From: a virus
Reading direction: 5' to 3' (one strand)
IMG/VR virus record: IMGVR_UViG_3300010354_000195
Coordinates: 1-41,356 of that record
Length of the DNA: 41,356 nt
This document shows positions 1-8,814 of this stretch, one piece after another (position 1 is the first letter of the stretch; every line of letters starts with the position of its first letter). The notes beneath the pieces are model-generated. The model did no database searches, had not been told where the DNA came from, and saw nothing but the letters and a program-made list of their open reading frames with translations. The position numbers and the translations under genes were made by a program.

Positions 1-549
1 AGTCCAACCATTACCATCAAACTTTTCACCATTCCAATCATCTCTGGTTACTCTTCTTTCTGTAGTAATTCCAGATGTAGTGCTACGAATTACACAAGAA
101 TATGTGCCACCATCATCCTCAAAATAAGCACCATCAGTCTCATTAAACAATCCAAATCTTCTGCGAATACCCACCTGTGGTGTTTCTAGACGAACTGCAA
201 ATGCAAGTGTTGCAGGTCTTCCAGGAATGTATCTCATCACATTCTTGGTTTGTCTGATAATCTTACTACCAGCAGTAGAACCAACCTGCATAACCACATT
301 ACTTGCATATTGGTTCCAAGTTGCGGTTCCAACTCCAACTACTCTTTCATCCCAAACATCAGTCTCCTTACCATACTGGAAAGTATTAAAGAAAACTGTT
401 TGGAAAGGTGCAGTCTTTAGTCTGTTGTTATTGGAAAAGTTTGGTCTCCAATCCGTCTGCTCACCCCAGTGATCAGCAATCTGATAAACCTCAAATAAGG
501 ATCTTTCTTGATTTAGAAAATCCTGTGTGTTCTTATTCCACTGTGCCAT
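1..549 (-). CDS. Virion structural protein, N-terminal 183 residues (3' end off the window)
   Basis: The reading frame opens at ATG (547-549) and stays open to base 1, so only the N-terminus is present. It begins MAQWNKNTQDFLNQERSLFE and contains the segments APFQTVFFNTFQYGKE, RYIPGRPATLAFAVRLE and IRRRFGLFNETDGAYFED. From memory, proteins with this start in T4-like cyanophages are annotated as virion structural proteins; the exact location in the particle is not known to me. The composition is beta-rich with many aromatic residues, which would suit a jelly-roll or lectin-like fold (inference). It lies just downstream of the 107-aa gene, with a 3-base gap, in the late strand. In T4 the large terminase follows gp16, but this sequence has no Walker motifs and is not gp17. 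Confidence 0.7.
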   Translation of the reverse strand, partial: MAQWNKNTQDFLNQERSLFEVYQIADHWGEQTDWRPNFSNNNRLKTAPFQTVFFNTFQYGKETDVWDERVVGVGTATWNQYASNVVMQVGSTAGSKIIRQTKNVMRYIPGRPATLAFAVRLETPQVGIRRRFGLFNETDGAYFEDDGGTYSCVIRSTTSGITTERRVTRDDWNGEKFDGNGWT

Positions 550-552
550 GAA

Positions 553-876
553 TTAAACCCAATCTAATTTTGCTGGATGATATCTTTTAGAGTCCGTAAC
601 AGTATATGGTGAATTATTTTGTGCAACTGAGTAAATCGTTTGAACAATTGCACCAGGATATTGATCTTGCAAATGTTCTGCTAATTCTTGATTTGTTGGG
701 ATGCCAGATTTTGTATTAAATGACAATCTCTGAAGACTACCTTGATAAAAAATATCTGCCACAAAATTTTCTCCAACTTCTTCTTGTTCTTGAGTAGGAG
801 CATTCATGTAGAGATTGCCATTAAAATCTCCTGCAATATTAACGCTTTCGGATAGGAATTGTTTAAAACTTTTCAT
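553..876 (-). CDS. Small protein with capsid-targeting-like N-terminus
   Basis: A 107-aa protein beginning MKSFKQFLSESV. This start closely resembles the capsid-targeting peptide of T4 internal head proteins (for example MKTYQEFIAEA), which the T4 prohead protease gp21 cuts after an L/I-x-E motif. Here L-S-E at residues 8-10 fits that motif. The rest (NIAGDFNGNLYMNA, then an acidic stretch and a small beta-type region) has no domain I recognise. The ATG overlaps the TGA of the upstream 56-aa gene, so translation is probably coupled. The inferred role is a protein packaged into the head and processed by the protease. The targeting idea rests only on a short motif; the coding call itself is firm. 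Confidence 0.7.
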   Translation of the reverse strand: MKSFKQFLSESVNIAGDFNGNLYMNAPTQEQEEVGENFVADIFYQGSLQRLSFNTKSGIPTNQELAEHLQDQYPGAIVQTIYSVAQNNSPYTVTDSKRYHPAKLDWV

Positions 877-1043
877 TTTACTAGGTCCGCAAAAGTTTCT
901 TGAGTTTTAAAATACAATTTAACGTAGCATTTTGCAATATTTTGGAGTTGTTCCACATCAGTGCAAGAATCTATTTCGAGAGCAACTTTTGCATACTCAA
1001 AATTTTTGGTTAAATTGCTCAACGTAATTTTATCAGGATCCAT
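873..1043 (-). CDS. Hypothetical protein, 56 aa
   Basis: A short gene starting MDPDKITLSNLTKNFEYAKV and ending ETFADLVK. Its stop overlaps the start of the next gene as ATGA, and its ATG lies one base after the stop of the 617-aa gene, which is strong evidence that it is translated. It looks helical, with two cysteines, and has no signal peptide or membrane segment. I believe similar small proteins occur near the terminase genes of T4-like cyanophages, but no function is known to me. The position right after gp16 and the 617-aa gene suggests a late packaging or head role (inference). Confidence 0.75.
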   Translation of the reverse strand: MDPDKITLSNLTKNFEYAKVALEIDSCTDVEQLQNIAKCYVKLYFKTQETFADLVK

Positions 1044-1044
1044 A

Positions 1045-2898
1045 TCAATTACACCTCCAACGACGTAATGCTTTGTTAATTCTACTATCAGGATCTCTAG
1101 CAGTTTCTGCAGAAGTTAAACGTTTTTTCATACCACTCATTCTACTACAAAAATTCTTTCTGCGTTGTGCTCTTTTGCCAGTTGGTTTCTTTTCAGTTAC
1201 TGCAGTTTGTAACTTGGAACCTGGATTTTCACGACGATAAGCATCTACTGCTTTTTGACTCAAACCATCTGTCTTATCTTTACGATTGACTTTTTGCCAA
1301 TCTTCACCAAGTTCTGATCTCCAGTTAGAAAATCCTTCCTTTTTAACATCTTCTCCAGGTTCATACCACTTACCATCACCATCACTATCCTGCCATCGTG
1401 GTTCAGTCGTTTTTTTATATTTTTTATGTCCTTTTTTGTGCTTTTCATCTAAAATTTGACCCTCTGGTTCATATCCAGCAGTTTGCATCTCAGACTTCTT
1501 TTTAGCAAGTGGAAGTCCAGCAGGAAGTTGGGGACCAGTTTTCTTTAACCACTCCTTTTCAGTACCAGCACCTTTAATTGCTTTATTATAAATTTTTTGA
1601 GTTTTTTGAGCATCCCTGTGTTCAGGACTAATATCAAAACCAACACCAACTCCAAAAGTTCCTTCACTCACAGATTCCCATCCACCACCTTCTGACTTAT
1701 ATCCCTTTGCTGCCCAACCATTTGCATAAGCAGATGGATACACATCAAACTTTGCTTTTGCCTTTGCCTTCCACTTTGCCCAAAGTTTGGGGTTAGTTGG
1801 TTTATTTTCTTCTTCTATCGAAACTTCTTCGGGTACACAATTAGGAACATTTCTCTTCCCCTTCTTCTTCATACCAACTTGCTTATATCCAGTCCAACAT
1901 GCTTCATCTACCTTATGTTCACCACTCTCAAGATAATCTGCTGCAGTATCAATATAATCTGCTGCCTTAGTAATTTTTGACTGAACCCAAGCTTCAATAT
2001 TGCCTTCGCCCTTCATCTTTTTCTGCAGTCTTTTTGCTGCATTAATAATAGTTGCAAGTTCAGATCTTGCCATCGAGTATTCATGATCTTTCTCTTCATT
2101 AGCAGGATGAACCTGAGCAATATCAAATTTCATTTGATTTGTAGTAAGCATTGATGGTGTAGAATACATTGCCCAAAAACTTGGACCATACTTACACTCA
2201 GATTGAGTTTCATTTTTTTGACACTTGGGGCAATACCTAATCATTTCTGATTGCTCTCCTATGTTATTTGATACCATCTTTGGTTTACCTCCTTTACCTT
2301 TACGATTCGCTACTGGATCTGCTTTCCTCTTCCTTCTTACGGCACTGGCAATCGCCTTTGCACCCCCTTGAGAACGTAATTGGGACGCTTTTTTGTTCGA
2401 TAGGCACTTGGGTTTCGACTCCCCCTCTTCTCTCGCACATGATCCGATTGCCTCTCCTTTAGTGTTGTAGCGTTTCCAACCACCATCAGGGTGACTTGGA
2501 TTAAACCAATTACGAAGATCTTCATTAACATCTTTAAATTTTTTACGATGCTCTTTTTTAGCATCTTTTTCCATTTTTAATAATCTAGTATAATAATCTG
2601 GAATTTCATCCAAATGTTGAAGAGCAATTTCCATTGCTAACTTATGGTCCTTAGTGTGCTCGTGCTCTATAGGTTCACCAATTTTTAATTGCTTCTCAAT
2701 AAAAGAAACTTCTAAACGATGCTTTTTTGCAATCTGTTCTGGTGTCTTATAAGGTTTCATCTGCTCATTAAATGGTGACTTTGATAAGGTATTTTCACCT
2801 TTCTGTCTTTTTTTACGAGCAGCGCAATGAGCACGTTGGGAAAATCCACGTGGATTATTACAGTCTATTGACTTTTTATATTTCCCAGACCAACCCAT
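1045..2898 (-). CDS. Mosaic basic, cysteine-containing virion-associated protein (DUF5661/DUF5872-like parts)
   Basis: A 617-aa, lysine-rich protein made of several short motifs joined by linkers. In order: a KYKKSIDCNNPRGFSQRAHC motif (6-25), a DUF5661-like helical part (about 49-115, with IEKQLKIGEPIEHEHT), an FNPSHPDGGWKRY...CAREE...KPKCLS part (132-168), a CPKC...C zinc-ribbon-like part (223-235), a DEACWTGYKQVGMKKK...PNCVP part (331-356), a DUF5872-like part (about 368-407, with KFDVYPSAYANGWAAKGY), a DSDGDGKWYEPGED calcium-type loop (504-517) and a C-terminal CSRMSGMKKR...RDPDSRINKALRRW part. Domain names are from memory. The high charge and Cys pairs suggest binding to nucleic acid or packaging with DNA. 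It sits between gp16 and small head-type genes, with a 14-base gap after gp16. Function unknown. Confidence 0.8.
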   Translation of the reverse strand: MGWSGKYKKSIDCNNPRGFSQRAHCAARKKRQKGENTLSKSPFNEQMKPYKTPEQIAKKHRLEVSFIEKQLKIGEPIEHEHTKDHKLAMEIALQHLDEIPDYYTRLLKMEKDAKKEHRKKFKDVNEDLRNWFNPSHPDGGWKRYNTKGEAIGSCAREEGESKPKCLSNKKASQLRSQGGAKAIASAVRRKRKADPVANRKGKGGKPKMVSNNIGEQSEMIRYCPKCQKNETQSECKYGPSFWAMYSTPSMLTTNQMKFDIAQVHPANEEKDHEYSMARSELATIINAAKRLQKKMKGEGNIEAWVQSKITKAADYIDTAADYLESGEHKVDEACWTGYKQVGMKKKGKRNVPNCVPEEVSIEEENKPTNPKLWAKWKAKAKAKFDVYPSAYANGWAAKGYKSEGGGWESVSEGTFGVGVGFDISPEHRDAQKTQKIYNKAIKGAGTEKEWLKKTGPQLPAGLPLAKKKSEMQTAGYEPEGQILDEKHKKGHKKYKKTTEPRWQDSDGDGKWYEPGEDVKKEGFSNWRSELGEDWQKVNRKDKTDGLSQKAVDAYRRENPGSKLQTAVTEKKPTGKRAQRRKNFCSRMSGMKKRLTSAETARDPDSRINKALRRWRCN

Positions 2899-2912
2899 TT
2901 TTAGGTTATAAA

Positions 2913-3335
2913 CTATTCTTTATTATTTAGAAAACCTTGTTTGAGTAGTTTTGATAACTCTGCAGTTGATCCAACAAATAATGAATTGTTGGTAACATTT
3001 GTTGTTGTCTTAGATGTTTCTTCCTCAACATCCTTTAATTTCTTTTGCAGATCCATTAGTTTGTCCGTGGTATCTGCAACGCTTTTTATTAATTGACCAG
3101 CAACTTCATATGCTCTTGGACTACCACCTTCACCTGCCAATTCCAAAATACCATTAATAGCTTCTTGACCTTTCTCGATCAATGAATAAAGATTAGCTCT
3201 TGTGTAATCATAATCTTTTTTGATATGCCCATTTTCATTATTTGAAACTTCTATTGCAACATTTTCTGCCTCAATTTCAACAATATTACTCTCTGTCGAA
3301 AGTGCTTTATCTAACTTATCAAATGAATTATTCAT
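2913..3335 (-). CDS. 16: Terminase small subunit gp16
   Basis: A 140-aa protein, close to the T4 gp16 length (164 aa). Gp16 binds viral DNA and regulates the packaging motor gp17 at the portal. The central segment DYDYTRANLYSLIEKGQEAI followed by GGSPRAYEVAGQLIKSVADT and a helical LMDLQKKLKDVEE stretch is the pattern I associate with gp16 of T4-like cyanophages. The C-terminus ends with a helix (AELSKLLKQGFLNN). It follows gp15 with a 6-base gap, the T4 order 13-14-15-16. The large subunit gp17 would be expected next but is not in this window; unrelated genes follow first. Confidence 0.82.
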   Translation of the reverse strand: MNNSFDKLDKALSTESNIVEIEAENVAIEVSNNENGHIKKDYDYTRANLYSLIEKGQEAINGILELAGEGGSPRAYEVAGQLIKSVADTTDKLMDLQKKLKDVEEETSKTTTNVTNNSLFVGSTAELSKLLKQGFLNNKE

Positions 3336-3341
3336 ATGCTA

Positions 3342-4385
3342 TCAAATATCAATTTGGCGAGTGGGACTATATGCTTTGGAGTCGTTAAAATAATCGAAGT
3401 TATCATTAAATCCAAAATCATCATCTGGATCAATTCTTGAATCATCGGATGATGTTAATACATTAATTGTAGCATTATCCGCATGTTCAGATGCGGAAGA
3501 TCCATCGTAAGCTCTTTGTACAGTTAATGTACTTCCTGCAATAGAAGTGATTAGCATAATTTCGGAATCAATAATTATTCTGTTATTGATTGCCAAATCT
3601 GCTGCACTATTAACATTTACAGATATTTCAGATTTATTTAATGGGTCTGTTATAAATGTAGTTGCATCAGAATCATAGTCTTTAAGTGCTTTTGGAGTAA
3701 CAGTGTATCTCATTTCTCTCTTAGCAGTAGTTTTATCGAGAGAACTGTATTGATCAACAATAACTTTTTTAATCAATCCATCAGTGGTATCAGAGATTGG
3801 ACCGAATAGATAAGTTTTTGCTGTAAACTGTAAAGTATAAATTAGTGATCTTCTTGTTGAGAAATCTCCCTCATAATCATCTTGGAAGTTAATAGATTCC
3901 AAAACTACAGGAACATCCCGCTTTTCTCCAATAGAATCAATAAGATCAATAGTTAATGTAAATGATGGTTGAAAAAATGGTAATATCTGCTCCACAATTT
4001 GTAGAGCATCATCATTTAACTTAGTTAAAATATTTAATTCGAAACCAATATTATATGGAACTGGTAAATATACTTTTTTTAAGTTAGTTCCATCAGATGC
4101 TTTAAATGATTGAGTTATCCCCGCTTTTCTTGATACATCATACTGCAGGGAATTCATCTCAAATGACATCCTTGGTAGAGTAATTTGAGTCGGTTTGTTT
4201 AAATTACTTTGCTCTTCTATTCTTGCCAAAAACTTTTGTCTGGGACCATATGCTAAAGGAACGCGCATTTCACTCACAGTAACACCATCATCATTCTTAT
4301 GTTTGATGTGAATTTGGTTAAAAATAGTGCCAAAAGACACTACTGTTTTTCTTATTATCTGATGATAAAAATAAGTTCCTAACAT
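3342..4385 (-). CDS. 15: Tail completion / sheath terminator protein gp15
   Basis: Gp15 forms the ring that caps the contractile tail and joins it to the neck. The start MLGTYFYHQIIRKTVVSFGT and the segment VYLPVPYNIGFELNI...DDALQIVEQILPFFQPSFTL match T4 gp15, which reads VPYNIGFQLSI...DDALQVVEQILPYFNP. T4 gp15 is 272 aa; this protein is 347 aa. The extra part is C-terminal: residues 260-311 form a module (IIIDSEIMLITSI...LTVQRAYDGSSASEH) that also appears in the giant gp7-like and DUF4815-type proteins of this window. The ATG overlaps the gp14 stop as TAATG, so the two are probably translationally coupled. Confidence 0.9.
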   Translation of the reverse strand: MLGTYFYHQIIRKTVVSFGTIFNQIHIKHKNDDGVTVSEMRVPLAYGPRQKFLARIEEQSNLNKPTQITLPRMSFEMNSLQYDVSRKAGITQSFKASDGTNLKKVYLPVPYNIGFELNILTKLNDDALQIVEQILPFFQPSFTLTIDLIDSIGEKRDVPVVLESINFQDDYEGDFSTRRSLIYTLQFTAKTYLFGPISDTTDGLIKKVIVDQYSSLDKTTAKREMRYTVTPKALKDYDSDATTFITDPLNKSEISVNVNSAADLAINNRIIIDSEIMLITSIAGSTLTVQRAYDGSSASEHADNATINVLTSSDDSRIDPDDDFGFNDNFDYFNDSKAYSPTRQIDI

Positions 4386-6049
4386 TAGTAATTACCGAAT
4401 GGATTTCCCTCAGAAAAATCTAAGATTTGATCAGCGATTGCTTCTATCTCATCATTTTGAGCATATGGATCATAAATGTCTTCCTGATTATATGATGCTA
4501 TAGAGAATACTGCTGAAGATCCCGCCCCAACAAGATCTTCTCCCTCATAGAAGGTTCCACTATTTATCCCAACTTTTAAAGTGTTAGTATCAATATCCCA
4601 AGATTTAACTCTTGCTGTTGTTCTTGATTGTTCACCAACAACAAGTTCATTAAATTGATAAGTTCCAATTCCAGTAATTCTAGGTGGATTTGAAATTGTA
4701 ACTGTTACTTGACCAGAAATGTATCCATTACCAGGATCAATTATTCTGAGACCAGTGACCTGATCAGCAGCATTAATAACTGCAACTGCTCTTGCAGTTG
4801 TTAAACCAACTTTATCAGCAAAACTACTTCCAATACTTATAGTAGGCGCTTCGGTGTAACCAACTCCTGCATTTGTGATAATAATGGAAGTTACTGTTCC
4901 CGCAGACCCAACAACAGCATAACCAGTTGCGGTTACAAATCCAGATGGTTGAGGACTTGGTGTTGAGAATGTTACTACTGGATTTTTGCTTGGATCATAG
5001 TAACTTCCACCGTTTGAAATACTTATTGCATTGACCTCACCCAAAGTGGATATACCTGCTGTTGCAACACCAGAAATACCAGTTGGATCGGAAATTGTAA
5101 CGATTGGTATGGTTGGATAACCAGATCCGTTTGCACCAACAGTTAATTGTGTAATACCAAAGAATCCTTCCTCTATGCTACATGTAGCTGCAGCACCTAC
5201 TCCATTCCCCCCAGAAATGGTTATAGATGGTGCTGCAGTGTATCCACTTCCAGCATTAGTTAATAGTATTTCGGAGATGGAATAAACCCCATTTTTACTT
5301 GTTGTAATTGCTACAGCAGTTGCTTGAGTTCCTCCAGAAGGTGCTGAGAATGTGATGGTTGGAGTAGCAGTATAGTCATATCCATCATTATTTAAAAATA
5401 TCTGCCTTACATATCCTGTATTTACGGTAGGATTTGCAGTGGCAGTTACTCCTAATCCAGAAAGAATAAGAGTCGTAATATAACCAGCATCTTCAATTGT
5501 GCGATCGATCTCATCAATTGATGTATCAATAACTTCATCCTCATATTCGAAGAGTTCACATTTGAGTTCATAAACATAAGTTTTACCTAGTTGATAAAAC
5601 GGACTTTCATGCTCAACAAACTTAACCTCAAATAGTCTTCCACCTAATGGAAAATAAATTAAGTCACCTTCTTTTGGTCTAGTACTCAATAACATTTCAT
5701 CTTCATCCAGACCACTTATAAATGGTGATATAAAGTCTTCATACCTCTCTTTAGAAACAATTAAAGTAACTTCATCCCTTAAAGACATTCCAAACTTTGT
5801 TAAAATATCACCAGAACCAGAATAACCTTCATAATTCTGAACATATGCCTCAAGTAAAAAATTATCATCAAAAGTTGATGATGTAATTTCTCTAAGATCC
5901 TCAAACCCGTAAAGTTTTCCTCTACCAACAACTTTCCTAGGGATATATGTAACCTCAACACCATATATCTTGAGTTGTTCATTGATCAACTCTTGTACAA
6001 GTCTTTGCTCGCTAAAAGATCCTTGGAGAAAAAATGGATTAAGTGCCAT
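4385..6049 (-). CDS. 14: Neck protein gp14, expanded
   Basis: Gp14 with gp13 forms the neck that links the filled head to the tail. The N-terminus MALNPFFLQGSFSEQRLVQE, the stretch NYEGYSGSGDILTKFGMSLR and LIVSKERYEDFISP are diagnostic. T4 gp14 is 256 aa, while this protein is 554 aa. The difference is an insert from about residue 195 to 455 made of six GxGY-type repeats such as NAGSGYTAAPSITISG and NAGVGYTEAPTISIGS. The C-terminus (from about 455) has a KSWDIDTNTLKVGINSGTFY segment and an acidic tail ending NPFGNY. Stop/start overlaps (TAATG) join it to gp13 upstream and gp15 downstream. Confidence 0.88.
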   Translation of the reverse strand: MALNPFFLQGSFSEQRLVQELINEQLKIYGVEVTYIPRKVVGRGKLYGFEDLREITSSTFDDNFLLEAYVQNYEGYSGSGDILTKFGMSLRDEVTLIVSKERYEDFISPFISGLDEDEMLLSTRPKEGDLIYFPLGGRLFEVKFVEHESPFYQLGKTYVYELKCELFEYEDEVIDTSIDEIDRTIEDAGYITTLILSGLGVTATANPTVNTGYVRQIFLNNDGYDYTATPTITFSAPSGGTQATAVAITTSKNGVYSISEILLTNAGSGYTAAPSITISGGNGVGAAATCSIEEGFFGITQLTVGANGSGYPTIPIVTISDPTGISGVATAGISTLGEVNAISISNGGSYYDPSKNPVVTFSTPSPQPSGFVTATGYAVVGSAGTVTSIIITNAGVGYTEAPTISIGSSFADKVGLTTARAVAVINAADQVTGLRIIDPGNGYISGQVTVTISNPPRITGIGTYQFNELVVGEQSRTTARVKSWDIDTNTLKVGINSGTFYEGEDLVGAGSSAVFSIASYNQEDIYDPYAQNDEIEAIADQILDFSEGNPFGNY

Positions 6050-6891
6050 TATCCAATAAAGTCGTAGGGTGGTAATTCATACTCCAGAGTCATTCTGGAC
6101 TTGATATCTTCTAACTCCCTTTCAGCATCATCATAAAGTTGCCTGCCATTTAACTCAATTCCACCAGGCAATTTAACACCATTAAATTTAATAAGATTTT
6201 GACCCCATTGTCTCTTGATTAGTGCAGTAAGATATTTCTTTAAAAACGAATCATTATATACTTGAGAAAATGAAGCAGGATCTAAAGCTCTGTAACAATC
6301 AAGGACAATCCAATTATCTTTTGATTCTGATCCCCAATCTATATCAAGATATAATCTATCTTGTCTTTTATTAAATCTAACTTGTTTATCTGTTGTGAGT
6401 AGAAAATCAATATCTTCCAAATAAGTCTTAGTCATTGCATACTGCAATAACTCGACCGAATTAAAGTAATATAGATCATTTAAAAATAGCTGATACTTAA
6501 TACTAAACATACCTCCAGAAATAGAACTAGTATCAAATTTAAATACTTTTTCTATACCAATAACGGAATCGGGAACCTGAATATAATTAGAAGTTTCGTA
6601 AAAGTTAAATGATGTTGTTCCATATCCTGGAATTGATGAACTTGCCGTTGTAGTTACAATCCCTACTCCAGTTTCATTTTTAGCTCTACCTCTATCAAGA
6701 TCATCTTGTGTTATTTTGTATTTTAAATACATTCTTTCTACGCCATCAAAATGACGTTCCTGAAAGTACTGTATTGCATCATCAACTAGATCGTCAATTT
6801 GATCGTCATCTACGTTAATTTCCAGAACAGGCGCACCAAGTCTTCTCAGACAATAATCAACTAATTCCTGTCTAGTACTTGGTTTTGCCAT
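6049..6891 (-). CDS. 13: Neck protein gp13
   Basis: A 280-aa protein, close to T4 gp13 (309 aa). It works with gp14 in the neck after packaging. The start MAKPSTRQELVDYCLRRLGA followed by PVLEINVDDDQIDDLVDDAI is the hallmark of cyanophage gp13. The middle segment YFNSVELLQYAMTKTYLEDI and the C-terminal LKKYLTALIKRQWGQNLIKF and LPGGIELNGRQLYDDAEREL are also typical. The order 13-14-15-16 matches T4. It follows the 83-aa coiled-coil gene with a 10-base gap. Confidence 0.9.
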   Translation of the reverse strand: MAKPSTRQELVDYCLRRLGAPVLEINVDDDQIDDLVDDAIQYFQERHFDGVERMYLKYKITQDDLDRGRAKNETGVGIVTTTASSSIPGYGTTSFNFYETSNYIQVPDSVIGIEKVFKFDTSSISGGMFSIKYQLFLNDLYYFNSVELLQYAMTKTYLEDIDFLLTTDKQVRFNKRQDRLYLDIDWGSESKDNWIVLDCYRALDPASFSQVYNDSFLKKYLTALIKRQWGQNLIKFNGVKLPGGIELNGRQLYDDAERELEDIKSRMTLEYELPPYDFIG

Positions 6892-6901
6892 TTTTCACCT
6901 C

Positions 6902-7153
6902 TTATTCGTCGTAATCTGATAATTCTTCTTTGGACTTTTCTTTAAGTACTTTTTTAGAAGCAGGACTGTCATTTAAAATATCAAGTTGGCGTTGTAATTC
7001 GAGATTTGACATCATCAGTTTGTTTTTATCTTCGGTGTAATCTCTGATCAACGATTTCAGTCTTGCTTCTAATAAAATATTTTGAGAATATAAAGCATTA
7101 ATCCTTTCGTTATAAACAGTAACCAAAAGATTCACATCAATTTCACTATTCAT
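6902..7153 (-). CDS. Small coiled-coil protein, 83 aa
   Basis: Starts MNSEIDVNLLVTVYNERINA and continues as an almost unbroken amphipathic helix (LEARLKSLIRDYTED...LMMSNLELQRQLDILN), followed by a charged tail EELSDYDE. There is no signal peptide or membrane segment. It lies between the 552-aa fibre-like gene and gp13, the position held in T4 by wac (fibritin, a coiled-coil protein). That position and the coiled coil are suggestive but do not show it is fibritin, since T4 fibritin is far longer. A structural or chaperone role for the neck or fibres is an inference. Confidence 0.7.
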   Translation of the reverse strand: MNSEIDVNLLVTVYNERINALYSQNILLEARLKSLIRDYTEDKNKLMMSNLELQRQLDILNDSPASKKVLKEKSKEELSDYDE

Positions 7154-7155
7154 TT

Positions 7156-8814
7156 TTAGAACGTACCTCCGTCAATTGCATCAGTCCAAACAGGAACATT
7201 ACTTGCATTTGTAGTTAAAACAAAGTTAGAAGTAGATGCATATCCTGTTTCTGGTGAATTTGTGCTAATAATTTTTCCATTAGCATCAAAATATAGAGCA
7301 CCTCTAGTATGTATACCAGATACTGCCCAATCCAAATACATCGCACCAACGTCTAAGGTTCCTTTGACGCCACTGATTACTTCATTTGTATTTGTTGCAT
7401 TTGGAACAAAAGTCCAATATCCAGTGCTATCATCATATCCAAAGAAACCTAATTTATTATTACCAGATCCAATTCCAGTATTGTATTGGTAAGAAATACC
7501 ACGATCAGTATTAGTATCATAACCAGTAGTAATAACTAACTGTGTAGTTGTTGAGATACCACCAGACTGAACAGTATCATTGATGGTTATAATCTTGTTA
7601 TTTGTATCGATAGATGTAATTGTTGTAACACCAGATGGTGAAAGTTTTGGTGAACCAGAAACTACATCATTAGTATTAATACCAACAACAGAATCTAAAC
7701 GAATAGTGCTGACACCAGCAGCAGCGTTACTCATTACAACTCTTTCAGTTGTAACATCACCAAGTCTAAGAATCGCATCATTAATGGTTGTAGATGATGA
7801 GTTTACAGTAACAGTAGTACCATCAACTTGTAAATCACCTTTAATGATGACTGTTCCTTCATTACTTTTCCCATCTGGATATGGGTCAATGAATAATTGA
7901 TTACCAGCACCTGGTTTTGTAGAGATAACATTAGAACTAATGCCAATATTATCAATTACCGCCCCACCTTGATTGTAAAATAAACCAGTTTGATTAATTC
8001 TACCTGTAAAGGTTGTAATACCAATTAGATTTAATGAACTTAAAACATTTAAGTTTTGAGTTGTTGTTGTTTGAGCACTTAGAAGATTATTGACAAAGAA
8101 ATTACCAGGTCCACCAGCACCAGCAACAACTGTTCCAATACCAGTTGTAGTGGTAATACCATTTACACCAACAGAAAATACGTCCTGACTATTTGCTCTT
8201 AAGAGTAATAAACTAGATCCTGCAGCAGAATCTAGATTAATTGCATTAAACGTAATGCCAGTAAAAGCAACTCCTGGATTGTTCCAAGTAGCACCAGATT
8301 CTAAAGTTGGTTCATTTCCAGTTAGTGTTCCCTGATTAACGGTTGTTGATCCATTAATAGTATCAATAACAAAACGATCGATTACACCATCATTTATTCT
8401 ATATTGTTGAGATGCTCCACCAGTGAATATGAAATCTCCCGTACCATTTGGTGAAACAATAATATCACCATTTACGTTTTCACTCGAAAAAACGTTACCA
8501 TCTAAACGAAGATTATCTACGTTCCATTGATCAACTTTTCTATTGTTGTCCATGATGGCAACAATGCCACCATCTGAATTTCTAGTATTAGAAACACCCT
8601 GGACAGTACCAGGTTGGTGATCCATCATGGAGGTGTAATAACGACCACCAATAGATAAAACATTGGATCCGTCGTCACCAATAAAAACTCTATCTTTATA
8701 TTGGTTTAATCCGCCATAACTACCAATACCAGTGACATACGCCATCTCACCCCATTGTAGGGTTCCTGGTATGTTAGTACCACTAGATCTTTTGACCCTG
8801 ATGATACTTGCCAT
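7156..8814 (-). CDS. Fibre-like virion structural protein, 552 aa
   Basis: Begins MASIIRVKRSSGTNIPGTLQ with WGEMAYVTGIGSYGG and RVFIGDDG, the start I associate with virion or tail-fibre-type proteins in cyanophages. The body is rich in G, T, S, N and V, with repeated beta-type segments (for example VNSSSTTINDAILRLGDVTT) as expected of a trimeric fibre shaft. The C-terminus reads VLTTNASNVPVWTDAIDGGTF; the closing GG(S/T)F is shared with the next 75-aa protein. It sits upstream of gp13 in the slot where T4 has gp12 and wac. The receptor-binding or whisker function is inferred from position and composition only. Its start overlaps the stop of the 75-aa gene as TAATG. Confidence 0.75.
   Translation of the reverse strand: MASIIRVKRSSGTNIPGTLQWGEMAYVTGIGSYGGLNQYKDRVFIGDDGSNVLSIGGRYYTSMMDHQPGTVQGVSNTRNSDGGIVAIMDNNRKVDQWNVDNLRLDGNVFSSENVNGDIIVSPNGTGDFIFTGGASQQYRINDGVIDRFVIDTINGSTTVNQGTLTGNEPTLESGATWNNPGVAFTGITFNAINLDSAAGSSLLLLRANSQDVFSVGVNGITTTTGIGTVVAGAGGPGNFFVNNLLSAQTTTTQNLNVLSSLNLIGITTFTGRINQTGLFYNQGGAVIDNIGISSNVISTKPGAGNQLFIDPYPDGKSNEGTVIIKGDLQVDGTTVTVNSSSTTINDAILRLGDVTTERVVMSNAAAGVSTIRLDSVVGINTNDVVSGSPKLSPSGVTTITSIDTNNKIITINDTVQSGGISTTTQLVITTGYDTNTDRGISYQYNTGIGSGNNKLGFFGYDDSTGYWTFVPNATNTNEVISGVKGTLDVGAMYLDWAVSGIHTRGALYFDANGKIISTNSPETGYASTSNFVLTTNASNVPVWTDAIDGGTF

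Noticed and set aside
227-472. Plus-strand open frame in the left-edge structural gene
   Set aside because: It is the complement of a clear minus-strand virion gene and has no ribosome site.
1-549. Left-edge gene considered as the large terminase gp17
   Set aside because: Position fits, but the sequence has no Walker A/B motif and looks like a beta-rich virion protein.
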